A program made the position numbers and the translations under genes. From Cryptomeria japonica (lineage: Eukaryota > Streptophyta > Pinopsida > Cupressales > Cupressaceae), in contig NC_081410.1 of the NCBI RefSeq assembly GCF_030272615.1, forward strand, positions 510,567,442 to 510,631,441: a stretch of DNA of 64,000 bases, read 5' to 3'. The notes under the pieces are model-generated. The model saw only the letters and a list, made by a program, of their open reading frames with translations. It was not told where the DNA came from and searched no databases. Below, in pieces: positions 36,101-47,999 of this stretch; positions within the stretch are counted from its first letter, which is position 1, and each line of letters begins with the position of its first letter.

Positions 36101-39100
36101 GTTTAGACCATAGTAGCATTAATCATTTGGGGGATTAATAGGCAAAACAAAACTATAAGACTTTTTGAAAAAATCAGAAAAAAATCGGATTTACAAAAAA
36201 ATGTAAAAAATTGCAAAAAAAATAATCAAAAACTATATTTTTTAATATTTAAGGGCATTTCCATAGCATAGAGATATTGAAAGCAAATAAAATAGACTTC
36301 AACATATGAATTGTAGAAAATAGTTTTTCGTTGTTTATATGCACATCATAGTTGTCAAAATGTCACTTACAATACTATTCATATAGATTTTCGTTGTTTA
36401 TATGCACAGCATAGTTGTCATATAGTTTGTGATGTAATTGTTTGCGACTTTGTACAAACTTCCAAAAACTTAAAAGGTAAATATTTAATAGACTATTTAT
36501 AGAGGATGAAGCATATTTTTAAATGAAATTTTTGTATTAAAAAAATAAACAACTTTCTTGATATTAATTAAGAATTTATAATTTTTTTAATTTATTTAAT
36601 ATATTTTCTTATTATCCTTAATAGATTGTTTAAAAAAATACACGTTTTTGTGTAATAAATTATTATTAAATAATATATATTTAATATATATTAAAATTAT
36701 AAATGAAATTGATTGAAGTTCAAATCAAATATTAAATACTGTTTTGTATTATAAAAAATAAAAAAATGGTTGTTCTATAAAGAATACTAATAAAAAATAT
36801 TAAATAAAATTAAAAATATATAAATTTTTAATTAATATCAACAAATTCATTTGTATTTTTAATACAAAAATTTCATTTAAAATAATTTTTTAATAAAAAT
36901 ATTTTTTGATTTAAAAAAATAATTAAAAAATTCCCGAGGATTGCGGGATCATGTCCTAGCATACGGGACCCATAACCGTCGAGAACGCGTCTGGTGCCTC
37001 GTAAAAAACCCCATTAACATAAATTTATGAAACAAAACAAAGATTTCCAAAACCAAATAAAAAATCTGAAACAAACTAAAGGTTTCAAACAATTATTGAA
37101 TATGAAATGATTTCTTAGAATGTCGCACATTCTTCCACCGCACATTGTTCCTCCAAATTTCGACTGCAGAAACCCTATTCGACATTGTGTTGCTCCCTGC
37201 AAAAACCATTGCGATTTGCCGATTCTCCTCTTTCGTGATCAGGGATTCTGCGTTTTGTGATCAGTGATACTGCAAACACATTGCATGACATGATTCATAG
37301 AACTTTCGCAGCATTTTTTATTGTTTTGCAGTTGTTTTAGGGTTTCCTTGCAGTTTTTAGAGGTCCGATTATATTCGTAATTTTACACACAAAATAGACA
37401 CGATTTAAACAGGATTAAATCGTTGAAAATCGGGAAAAAAAAGTTGACCGATGTTTTCCGATTTTGGGGGGGAATTAATCACCTGCAGCGCCAATTGCCA
37501 ATTAATTGGGTATAATCCCGATTTTTTCCTGACTGCTTCTTCTTTGGTTTTGACAATGTCAGATATAGAGTACCAAGTAATATCAGTCAAACAAACCATT
37601 CAGGAGTACAAACCAGAACGTTAGTTGCTCAAGTAAAATGTATGAACCAGTCAAAGGATGTCAACACCAACAGCTAAGCAGTATTACAAAGAATCATGGT
37701 TGTTTTGATATTATCATATCAGAATTGGAATGATATGAATACATCAAACTGTAGGTTATAATTATGCTTTAATTATTCTCTAAAAATGAATTTGTAATAT
37801 GTCATTCCACAAAAAATGCAGGGCATAGTTTTAATGCATGAACAAACCAGCAACTATCCTTATACCCTAGGCCTGATTGAGATATTTGATTCTAGTAACT
37901 AATAGTAAATACCAATAATTTCAAAACATCAAATGTTACGTTTTCATGAGTTTGCAAACTCAATATTCAAGTAAAAGGCGTAGGTTAACAAAAAATATAG
38001 ACAGATGCATTTAGCAATTTCCACAATATATAGAAACTAAAAGTGTAATGTGAAAACTAGAGTCAGAAACAGGCAGACCTTGACAGTATTGACGGCTGGT
38101 GGAAAACTAGTGAGAATAATCTTCAATCCCAGTTGAACGATATCCCTAGAGATCATGTCAGGATCTGTAAGTTCAATTACCTGTATAACCTGAAATAAGC
38201 CTTCAAAAGACAAACAAAAATGTGTTTGATAGAGCCTCCGCTGCTGAGATAAACTGATTGTAGATGCCAGAATATGAAGAACAGATTTAACGAAAGTATC
38301 TTGGCATCCTAACAAGCTTGAATTATATACAAGAAAGTGATGCAAACAAGCCGCAGTTTGAGACAGTTGCTCGAAACCATTTGTAAGCAACTGTTGATAT
38401 ATACTTCTCCATGAAAGCAAATCAACAATCATCTGATAGGACAAAAACTTTCATCAGTATATTACAAACCATCAGCAACTATTAAAATAATAAAGACACT
38501 TGTGAGCTGCCATTAAATATCAGCATGAGTACGATTGTCAATATTGACTCAGAGGATCTAGACAAGCCATATTATCTTCAAATAAATGCAAGTGCAACCT
38601 TAAAGAAGCAAAGATGGGTCAGCTTCTGTACTTCAATGAGGGGCACAGCAAGCAGGGAAAGCAAGGAGGGGTAGAGCAGGCAGGGAGGCACAAGTTCAGG
38701 TGCTTCCTCCCCTCCATTGTCAGGAAAGAGAGGGAGGATTTCTACCCTCCATCATTATGGGAGGTCAGTTATATCTTAACCAACCAAGAAAATACAACTC
38801 TATGAAGAAGCTATAATGCTCCTCCTCTAATACAGTGGGTTCAATTGCTTTTGGTCTGGAGCGATCTTATTTTTGTAAATACATTTGTAAAGTGACTAAA
38901 CCTGGAAGGGAAGAAGCATGGGGACAGAATGAGTGGGAGAAGGGAAGAGAAAGACTCTCAAGAAACTCAAAAAGGTAACAATTGAAAAACATGCAATAAA
39001 AGAGATCAGAAAAAAAATATTATCTTTTGCAACTTTTTCTCTTGTGATTCAGACAAGACCAGAGCCTTGAAGCTGAAAATTGAGAATTCAACTCACTTAC

Positions 39101-39620
39101 AAGCAATAAACAAATATAAATCAGCTTAAAAGTTAAATATCAACTAATAATGATGACTGCCAAGATGGTTGGATCACCTCCAATGCTATAGACACAAAGC
39201 ATATATCAGATCTGCCTAATTTTGACTTCTCACAATTTAAGACAGCAGAGGAAAGCCATAATAGCAAGCCTGCCCGCTCCACCAAATACTGAGCTATTGC
39301 TTTCCTTTTAACTGCCTTCTGGAGTACCTGAAATGCAAATTATCCAAGCAATTATAATTGTGTCATAAATACCTTGGACACCAGCTACGAAGTAAAAAAG
39401 TCACAAAATCATTTAAGAGTATTAAGAAGCATAAGCTTTCATATCATACGATGGGAAAATTATGACCAAAAATCTAGAAAGATGAGACTACCTCTTGAAA
39501 GTATAAAGGCCTTTGTAAGTATTGATGATAAGCCACATAACTTGTAAATACTAATAAGTGTTTTCTAAACCATGTCTTATTAGCAATGTTAACCAAGACT
39601 TGAGGGCCTGGAGATGGGAA
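33149..39620 (-). CDS. URB1: URB1/NPA1-like nucleolar pre-ribosomal-associated protein, C-terminal exons
   Basis: Eight exons with GT-AG borders and matching phases: 39620-39492, 39327-39178, 38432-38079, 35369-35267, 35190-35120, 34296-33852, 33764-33647, 33410-33149 (stop 33151-33149). They join to 1632 bp, or 543 codons plus stop, with no internal stop. The donor at 33851 is the consensus G|GTGAGT. The protein is helical and Leu-rich; marks are QYLVERAGLLLWLSS, LVGVRCRVLPSVVAA and CPVEVYPSWRW followed by SFYSPWEDLSS. These recall the C-terminal end of plant URB1, a large nucleolar helical-repeat protein of early 60S ribosome assembly. The identification is from memory of the family; the exon chain is seen directly. 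The 35267/35190 junction has an alternative acceptor at 35196. N-terminal exons should lie further right on this strand but were not recognised. Confidence 0.6.
35370..38078 (-). other. Large intron (2.7 kb) of the URB1-like gene
   Basis: AT-rich, with a very A/T-rich block at 36130-36930. A segment of different composition (about 36940-37620) may be an old insertion. No coding sequence was recognised. Confidence 0.45.
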
Positions 39621-41417
39621 CTGATAAAGAAAGTGAGAAAGGATGTAAATATCCACAAATAACCAGAATAAGTCAATGAGACTCAGAAATTACAATTAAT
39701 CTAAGTTGCCGCTATGGGTACGAGAACAGGGTACGTCAGTATGGGCATTTTTTGCCCTTGGATATTGGTACGTTTAGGTACGTGTGTATGCGTGTGTATA
39801 GATATATACACAAATAAAATTATGTCAGTATGGGCATTTTTTTGCCCTTGGGTACGTGTGTGTGTGTGTGTATACACACAAAAATTTAAAGAGACATACA
39901 GAATTGTAAAACTAAATACCATTGATAGTATGAAACTTCATCTTTGATCCATGCCAAATGCCAAAATGGTAGTGATAAAGATAAATATTAAATGCCAATC
40001 GATAGTTAAATATTTAATATTTATCTTTATCAATTGGCATTTAATAGTGATAATTTTAGTTGTCTAAGTTCTTGATTTTGGTCTCCACTCCCAAAATCCC
40101 TCATTGTAATCAATTTTCTTAAATGCAATAATGACATAATACCAAGAGACACGTGTTGCCTATTCCAAGCCCCCCCTTGGACAAGCCCAAAGGTCACGTA
40201 TTCGTCCACTTCCTAAGTCATTAATTATCCCATTGTAGACGTCTATATGTGGGGATAACAATATTAAATAATTGTGTTCACAACCCACCTTTACTGTTGC
40301 TAGTGGAACCCTCACCCCTTATGAATGTATTACAAACGATGAGAATAAATATTACAAATATATTTTCCCATTACACCCTAAGTGCCTTAAGACACTTTCC
40401 AAGGATGTTGGAACCATGTCATAGGATTTACAAGGTAGATGGCACCTTAATCCTAATAGGAACATCCTACTGATAGTCCTATTTGTACCTTTTTGCAGGT
40501 CAACAATCAACAACAAATTGTAGGAGCACATTCTAGTAAAGCTTAAGTCAAATCAATCAATAAATTGCCACAATGATGCCAACAACATCTCATTTGTCCA
40601 TCTCACCCTATCTCAAATTCCTCAGATCCAATCAGAGCTTGAAAGATATTAAGTGAGATATGTCTACACTTCTTTTGTGACTCGTTCGTCCACCAGGCCT
40701 GATTCAACTAACAGCTATGTTAAGGAATTGGCAAAAAAAGCCTACATACCCAGGCACAATTCATTTCAAAATCAAATTCCAATACGAAATGTCTGTGTAA
40801 CTGAGTAGGGTACATTTTGAGGGGATAAGTATCATTGAACATAACCAAGCAATTCCAAGTTGAATGAGGCATTTCCAGAGTGACTCACTGCAGGAAAAAA
40901 AATAAACATATTTCATTTTAATTTTTTTGACCATAAAACATGCACCCAAAACCCTAAACAATGGTCATTTAATGTTTCAAAGCCAATAGCATACAGCAAA
41001 GAAGTCACAACACAGAATGTTTTCTTCTTGAATAGACAAAACCAAACCCTAAATCATCGACTACTTTCTACTCCCTGTTCATTCCCAACTAGATATCATG
41101 ATGCACATTTTGTTTAACTACTTAATTTAACAAAACTATGATTTTAACTTTATTCTTGACTAAGAATTCTTTATCATATTTAAGGTTTAACTAAGAACTA
41201 TACCATATTTATTTCCATACAGTATAGATATTAGTTAGTACAAATATAAATATTATCAATATTGATTATGATATTATCATGGTATAAAAGTATTTTATTA
41301 ATGTAGCTTTATTGAATATAGTTTTTTTTAAATGATATTAACATAATAAGATAGTATGGTGATAATATAGCTTTCTTAAATATAGTCAAAAACAATGTAG
41401 TATAAAGTTGCATCACA
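39621..41417. other. Probable intron or upstream region of the URB1-like gene
   Basis: Holds a local duplication (about 39737-39800 and 39824-39880, each with TATGGGCATTTTTTGCCCTTG and TG/TA dinucleotide runs). No further exon was identified, though the real protein should be much longer. Confidence 0.4.
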
Positions 41418-42109
41418 TTAATACTAAGTTGTCGGTTCGAGTTCGGGCACTGGATCGGGTTTGAAGAACCAGTATGCCGGTACAGAAAATTTTTGAAAAG
41501 GGTTAATATATATATATATATGCAGACTATAAGCATGATATAAGATTAGCATGTCACATAGCATCATATAAACAACAAAACCAACATAAACTTGTAATCA
41601 TACCATAATAGCATCATACATATCAAGTTTAATATCAAAATGACAAAATATTCAAGTATCATTGTTTCAACTTTCAACAATTTAAAGTTTAATCATCAAA
41701 TGGATTCTCTAATTCATCAACCTCATTCTCCTCCTCATCCTCCTCATCATTGGCATCGACATTAGATAAAGCAATGCCAATGCCACTTGCACAATAAGTT
41801 TGCTCGCTATCCGAGTCATTTGATGAGGAGAAATGAGCCAAGTTTATGTTTTAAAACTCACTTTTAGGATTTCATTTTAATTTTTTAAGTGGCAGATTTT
41901 TTTTTAAATTAAATTTTGCAAAAAAAGTTGGTTTTTGGGCCACCGGACACCCGGGTTCAACCTGGGTCCGCCTGGGTTCGACCTGGTCTGAACCAAGCCT
42001 GTGAATCACGGACCCTGTTCAGACCACAGGCAGACCAGACCAGGACCCCGAACCAGGACCGGACCGGTACCAGGGGCCTAGGGGGGTGAACCCTACAACT
42101 TAGCATTAA
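41418..42109 (-). mobile_element. Small DNA-transposon derivative carrying a hAT C-terminal tail
   Basis: The ends are inverted repeats matching at 14 of 15 positions: TTAATACTAAGTTGT at 41418-41432 and ACAACTTAGCATTAA at 42095-42109. Both subterminal regions are rich in GGTTCGAG/GGGTTC/GACC motifs. Between them the - strand (about 41840-41693) encodes a Ser/Asp/Glu-rich tail ending DELENPFDD before a stop, which I recognise as typical of the C-terminus of some plant hAT transposases. It is probably an internally deleted, non-autonomous copy. Confidence 0.5.
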
Positions 42110-43003
42110 TATGGTAAGTTTTCAGGCTACAAATATGTATATGTTTATGATTTTTTTTTGTACACATTACCTACCCAATACAAGAAAAAAATTAAAAAAA
42201 TCATACCAATGTATTGTATCCACATACCCATACCCAAATCTGATTCCAATTTAGCAACTTCAACTGGTAGCCAAATCAATCAGCAATCAGAGCTACAAAA
42301 CTATTTCCCTATGTTACTAATTTGCTTTAAAAAAAACCCAGATTTAAATCCCCGGGGACACCTTTCCTAGGTAAAACTAGGCCGTCCCAAAAATAGAAAC
42401 ATCTCGGGGACAGGGGGACAGCCCCTCATGCATTAACTATTAAGTTACATCAGTTCAACTCAACTGCTATGCATAATGTATAGGATGAATGATTTATCAA
42501 TGTTGTGATATATGAATATTTGAAATTTCTCTATATATTTTAAAATTTCCCTAATTTTTATATAGCCGTCCCCTCCATCCCCAAAAATGGCAAAAAAAAA
42601 TCTGTCCTGAAAACCCATCCCCCCATCCCAGAAACTCGGGGTAACATAAGGTCCAATTCATTCCTGGCCTAGATTCACACTCTAGTCCACTGTGAACACC
42701 AACATGACATGGATTCTGGACCTCAAATTCATCCAGGTATGTCCATGGATGTACCCTAGAGAATCTGAAACCCAAAGAGAATGTGCTACAAAATCATGGC
42801 ATTTTTTTTTTTGACCTTTTTCTTTTTTCATTTTGGTCCTCATACATTGAGCCGACGATCTGAAAATGTAACTTTACAGACTGATTGGAACTCAAAACAA
42901 CTTAAAAGACAAAAACAAACACATTTACTCATTTTGGAAACAAAATACACTTATCTCACTTTCACTCGTCTGTCATTGCACATACAGAACTGAAGATTGA
43001 TCA
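42110..43003. other. Spacer with a G/C-run-rich repeat
   Basis: 42340-42660 contains runs such as CCCCGGGGACA, GGGGACAGGGGGACAG and CATCCCCCCATCCC, perhaps an inverted-repeat element. No gene seen. Confidence 0.35.
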
Positions 43004-43237
43004 TTGAAGGTTCCAAAAAGGTTGCATTGCTATTCTTATGCACGTGCAAGAGCCCATTTTCTTCCAAAGAGAACATGGAGAAACATTCTTGGGTTGGAGG
43101 TAAGCTTTTTGGTTTTTCTTCATTTTACTTCTACAAACAAACTCTATTGTTTTCTTCTACATTTAAATGAATTAGGATCCTTTTTTTCATTTGATTGGAA
43201 TGCGTTGTTTTCCAAAGTTGTTGCCATAGGAATTACA

Positions 43238-43672
43238 ATGGCAATTAGTTCTAGCTTCATAGGCCAACCTTGGTTCGAAACAAACCCAAACTCACCCTTT
43301 GAAGTACTTGACATGAGAAAACAAGTTCCAAGTGGTGGGGCAGATGATTAGGTTTGTAGTGGGTGTGGTTTTGAATATACAAGCTTGTACAATCAAGTGA
43401 AAGGCCATTTGTGTGGTATTCCAAGCATGGGCATCAAATTTTGCGCTAGTAAAGAGGATGCACCTATGCCAATATCTAGAGAGTTAGAATATTTTTGAGG
43501 CATGAACAAAGGAAGCAATTGCCCTTAAAGCAGCTTATCCTTTGGCAGAGAGAGGATCTCAATCAAACAAGCCCCAAGTCTCTCCATCTCTTGGCAATCT
43601 TGAAGTTGTGGTAGAAAGCCACCTATTTTTCACCATGCATGAAGAACAATTCACTACATATAAAAGAATAAA
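43238..43672 (+). pseudogene. hAT transposase, N-terminal part with BED-type zinc finger
   Basis: Begins around MAISSSFIGQPWF and continues with in-frame stops near 43350 and 43498. The stretch VCSGCGFEYTSLYNQVKGHLC has the Cys-Cys...His-Cys spacing of BED-like fingers in hAT transposases. The frame is cut at 43672 by chloroplast DNA and resumes at 46379. The open frame extends upstream to 43004, but those residues look non-conserved. Confidence 0.6.
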
Positions 43673-43828
43673 GCCTTGTACACACCGCCCATCACACTAG
43701 GGAAGTGTGCCATTCTCGAAGTCATTATCTTAACCGCAAGGAGGGAGATGCCCAAGGCACGGCTAGTGACTGGAGTGAAGTCGTAACAAGGTAGCCGTAC
43801 TGGAAGGTGCGGCTGGATTACCTCCTTT
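43673..43828 (+). rRNA. rrn16: Plastid 16S rRNA 3'-end fragment (nuclear copy)
   Basis: Contains GCCTTGTACACACCGCCC, GAAGTCGTAACAAGG and the terminal CCTCCTTT, the conserved 3' end including helix 45 and the anti-Shine-Dalgarno sequence. About 156 of 1500 bases are present; non-functional. Confidence 0.95.
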
Positions 43829-44346
43829 TCAAGGAGAGCTAATGATTGTTGAGCTTATACACTATTACGCTTGCGAAAGAGAGCGAGTGACACGAGGATC
43901 CATCTGCAAGAGATGGAGTCTTTTGTTGTTTATCGGCAGTGAAGTTCGCTACTTGATAGTCACGTAAGTAAGAATGAAGTTCTTAAGTAAGCTCATTTTC
44001 CCAGGTCGAGACAAGTTGATAGGCTTCTATTTTCTGTGTTTGTTTTAGTTTAATATTGAATTTGAAATAGAGAAATTATTTCAATAATTTCTCTATCTCT
44101 CTTTTTTAAAGAGGTAAAAATCATACTTAATCATACTTATAAAAACATTGTTAAGTTAAGTTTCACTATTTATTATTCCTTTTTTTAGTTTTTATTAATG
44201 AATGAAAACTTGTTTATTATGTGAAGTTTTCACAATTAATAAAGAAGAAAAAAACACACACACAAATAAGGTCTCAAAAAAGGCAAGCGAGCAAGAGGAT
44301 TTCTTTTGCTTTTGGCAAGCATCCCCTACTACTGGGGAGGCCTACT

Positions 44347-45316
44347 GGGCTATTAGCTCGGTGGTAAGAGCATGCCCCTGATAATTGCGTCGTTGTGCCT
44401 GGGCTGTGAAGGCTATCAGCCACATGGATAATTCAATGTGCTCATCAACGCCTGACCCAGAGATGTGGATCATCCAAGGCACATTACCATGGCGTACTCC
44501 TTTTGTTCGAACCAGGGTTTGAAACTGACTTTCTTATCAGAAGGATAGATGGGGTAATTAAGGTGAGATCGAATGTAGATCAAATTTTCTATTCATTCGT
44601 GGGATCTGGGCGGTCCTGGGTAGCCAATTTGGCTACTTTTTTCTCAAGAATCCATACATATCTTATCAGTGTATGGAAGGCTATCTCTCGAGCACAGGCT
44701 CAAGTTCTTATTTATAAGCCTAAATGTGTAAAAAAAGCACCTAATAACGCATCTTCACAGACCGAGAACTACAAGAGCACCTTTTATTCTAAGGTGACGG
44801 AGGAATCATATCATTCGAGTCTTTTCATGCTTTTTTCGTAGGATGCGGGAAAGAAATCTATAGTATAGGATTCTTGTCCGGTCGGGATACTTTTTATAGT
44901 TATAAGAAGAAGAGAAAAAAGAGTGGAAGTTTATACTTCCTTGGTCTTCGACTCGCTCAATCACTATGAACAATTCCTGGATCAGTACATTAGGAAATTG
45001 TTATTCGTCTCCTAATGAACGATGAGAAAAGCAGGATCGAAAAAGGATCTTGGAGTGTCTGGGATTGGGTTAGGAGGATCTTATTAACGCCTCCTTTTCT
45101 CTTCTCATCCAATTTTTGACTTCTTTTCTTGCCGTTGGCGAAGAATTAGGAAGGGGAACAAGTACACTTGGAGAGCGCAGTACAACAGAAAATTGTATGC
45201 TGTGTTCGAGAAGGATGAGTCGCTCCTGAATGAAGAGAGAGCTGATTCTCACGTAATCATAGGTGCGATGATTTACTTCACAGGCAAGGTCTCTGGTTCA
45301 AGCCCAGGATAGCCCA
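44347..45316 (+). tRNA. trnI-GAU: Plastid trnI-GAU with group II intron (nuclear copy)
   Basis: 5' exon 44347-44384 (GGGCTATTAGCTCGGTGG start, anticodon GAT near its end), with one extra A in the D arm. The intron begins TTGCGTCGTTG. The 3' exon 45282-45316 ends in CAGGATAGCCCA; its ATAGCCC pairs with the 5' GGGCTAT. It lacks plastid context and should not be expressed. Confidence 0.9.
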
Positions 45317-45367
45317 CCCATTATACACTATGTAGTAGGATTGTTGTCTGCTTCATTTGACATCTAT

Positions 45368-46211
45368 GGGGATACAGCTCAGTTGGTAGAGCTCCGCTCT
45401 TGCAATCGGGTCGTTGCGATTACGGGTTGGATGTCTGATTGTTTAGGCGGTAATGATAGTATTTTTTACCTGAACCAATGGCTCACTTTTTTTCAGTAAT
45501 GGGGGAAAGGACCATAACATGCCACTGAAAAACTCTATTGAGACGAAGATAGACTGTCAAGAACGTAGAGAAGGGAGGGTGGGTAGTTGGTTAGATCTAG
45601 TATCGATTGTACATGGCCCATAGTTGGAGTCGGCGGCTCTCCTAGGGATCCTTCTTCTAGGATCCTTGGGGAAGAGGATCAAGTTGGCCCTTGCGGACAA
45701 CTTGATGTGCTATCTCCCTTCAACCCTTTTGAGCCCCAAAAATGGGGCAGAAGGAAAAGTCATGCCATGGACCGACCCCATCGTCTCCACCCCGTAGGAA
45801 CTACGAGATCGCTCCAATGATGCTTTCAGCATCCAGGGGTCACAGACCGACCACATACCCTGATTTGAGAAGTGGAACGCATTAGCTGTCCCTTCCGATT
45901 GGGCAGGAAGGGTCGGAGAAGGGCACTCTTTTTTAAGACCAAAGAGTTGGGTGGAAAAAAGAAGAGCTTTTTGTTCCTGGTTCTTCCAGGGTTTTAATTC
46001 TTCAAAACTTCAAGAATTCCTAGGGTCGACAACTTTTGCTTTTGGGAGGAGTTGCTCTTTGGAGAGCACAGTACAATGAAAATTGTGAGCTGTGTTCGGG
46101 GGAAGGCTATTGTTGGTTGTTGACCTTCTATGGTAGACTTAATCAAGAGGGTCCAATAGACAGTGGTTGACCCTGTGGCAGATGTCAACGGTTCGAGTCC
46201 GCTTATCTCCA
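45368..46211 (+). tRNA. trnA-UGC: Plastid trnA-UGC with group II intron (nuclear copy)
   Basis: 5' exon 45368-45405 (GGGGATACAGCTCAGTTGG, anticodon TGC near its end). 3' exon 46177-46211 with GGTTCGAGTCC and TATCTCCA. The usual plastid version has GGGGATATAGC, so one base has changed. Confidence 0.9.
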
Positions 46212-46344
46212 TCACGTGACGATTCTGCGGAGCAGATCAGTCAGAATCAGCAATTTTATCTATTATTTATCGTTCATGGACGTTGATAAGATGCTTTCAT
46301 GTCTTTACTGTATTAGCTCCTTAAGACAGCCTTGAACGACAAGG

Positions 46345-46378
46345 TTCAAAAAACTAAAGGGCCTACGGTGGATACCTA
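46345..46378 (+). rRNA. rrn23: Plastid 23S rRNA 5'-end fragment (nuclear copy)
   Basis: GCCTACGGTGGATACCTA is the conserved 23S start. Plastid similarity ends here and hAT sequence resumes. Confidence 0.85.
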
Positions 46379-47900
46379 TGAAAAGTCATTTCAAAATGAA
46401 TCCTAAGAGATTGTTGATCAACACATTGCAAGATGTATCTTTAAATCTTGTTCAATCACCATATTGGCAAGAGAAGGTGAGGAAAATTAATGAAGCTCTA
46501 AAAGGGTACATAGGCTCAAATTTTGACAAGGTGTGCAACACCTTACTAGCAAAGGAGGTGAAACTTATAAAAGACTATAATAGCAGACAATTTCAGATTT
46601 GTGGACCAAGACAACATTGCTCATCATTTCTTATGGACAGAAGGATGCCAAAAAATTAGCCCTTTTATTAATGTTATTGCAATGTCTTCTAAAGGGGCAA
46701 TAATTTTGAAAGTCGTGGATTGTGAAGGGTAGGTGAAGTATGCACAACTTATTAATGGCATCCTTGTATAGTCCATCGTTGAAGTGGCATCCATAGGTAT
46801 TAACCAAATCATAGAAAACAATGAAAAACTTGCACAGTTGCTAGTTTGTTGATTGTGGCACACTATTCACACAACTTTTGAACACCGTGTGTTGTCTACT
46901 CACTCAACCTAATGCTACAAAAATTGGGCAACACTCGATTTAATCAAACAAGTATATGACAAGGCTAAAAAGACCCAAGTGTTCATCACCAACCACTATA
47001 TGTCGTAGGCCATATTAAACTCATTATCAAAGTTGGAGCTATTGAAAGTTAGTAAATCAATAGGACTTTATGTTTCACTTTAGTGATTTTTTTTTAATTT
47101 AAGTACACTTGCTTCTTTATTTATTTATTTTTAACATATAGCCAAGACCTAATTTGCCTCCAACATAATCAACTTTAAACAGCTTGTGAAGGCACTTGTG
47201 AAGGCATAGAGGCACTTTCTAGCATGGTCATCAACAAACTTTGGTCCATATGGAAGCAATCAAATAGTAAGAGGGCAACATATGTTAAGCAAATAGTCCT
47301 TGATGACACTTTGTGGGATAATGTGGAATATTTTAGTTTCACCAAGTCCATCTTGAGTATGATCCATTTTACTAAAATGAATAAGCCATGCTTGGGAGAG
47401 GTATATGATGAAATCAACTCAATGATTGAGAAGATGAAGACCATCATAAATAAGAAAAAAGAAAGAAAAAAAGATCCTAAAGAAACTTTCTTCCAACAAA
47501 TACAAACAATTCTTGTTGAGTAGTGGAACAAAATGACCACTTCACTACATCTTCTTGCCTTTGCATTAACTTCAAAAGATTATTGCGCCAAGACCCTTTC
47601 TTTTCTAGGGAAGACTGAATCATACAAAGATGGAAGCCAATGAAGGGTACAAGGCAGCATTTGCTAGACTCTTCCTACCTACAACTTCTACTCCACGCCT
47701 TGCAATTCAAAATCCTCACGATACATCTCTTCAGTGGTACAGCCTTCCAATCATCCCAACAAAAAGCCTATCCCAACTATACACTACCTGTTGTGAGGTA
47801 TTCACACATCGCCCCATTGCAAATGCGGACCCCCACTTTTTTTTGCTTTCTAGGTAGCATTAGAATCCTTAGCTATTAGCCTTTGCATTAGAGGGGTATA
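46379..47900 (+). pseudogene. hAT transposase, central and C-terminal parts
   Basis: Segments in two or more frames. QSPYWQEKVRKINEALKGYI opens the DUF659-type region. Next comes INVIAMSSKGAIILKVVDCEG (about 46670-46730, which includes a catalytic-core Asp). Then follow VFITNHYMS and INKLWSIWKQSNSKRATYV (47230 on). LHLLAFALTSKDYCAKTL and EGYKAAFARLF lie near the dimerisation domain. Many stops and shifts; beyond about 47700 the match fades. Together with 43238-43672 it was one transposase, later split by plastid DNA. Confidence 0.8.
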
Positions 47901-47999
47901 GGTGGTCAAAAGCTAGGAGTCGGGTGGATAGTCTTGTATAAGTGTGAAGTGAGTAAGTTTGTAAAGTCTAGATATCATGAATTCAATCATGAGTGAAGA

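Larger units (their letters stand above)
43673..46378 (+). other. Nuclear insertion of chloroplast DNA (rrn16-trnI-trnA-rrn23), 2.7 kb
   Basis: Plastid gene order is kept: 3' end of 16S rRNA, spacer, trnI-GAU with intron, trnA-UGC with intron, start of 23S rRNA. It lies between the two halves of a hAT transposase, so it is nuclear rather than an organelle contig. Sequence changes, such as GGATTACC for GGATCACC at the 16S end and an extra base in trnI, show decay after transfer. The junctions are abrupt; an AAAAG occurs at both edges. Confidence 0.93.

Noticed and set aside
43673-46378. Functional rRNA or tRNA genes, or an organelle contig
   Set aside because: The block is truncated at both ends, decayed, and flanked on both sides by nuclear hAT sequence.
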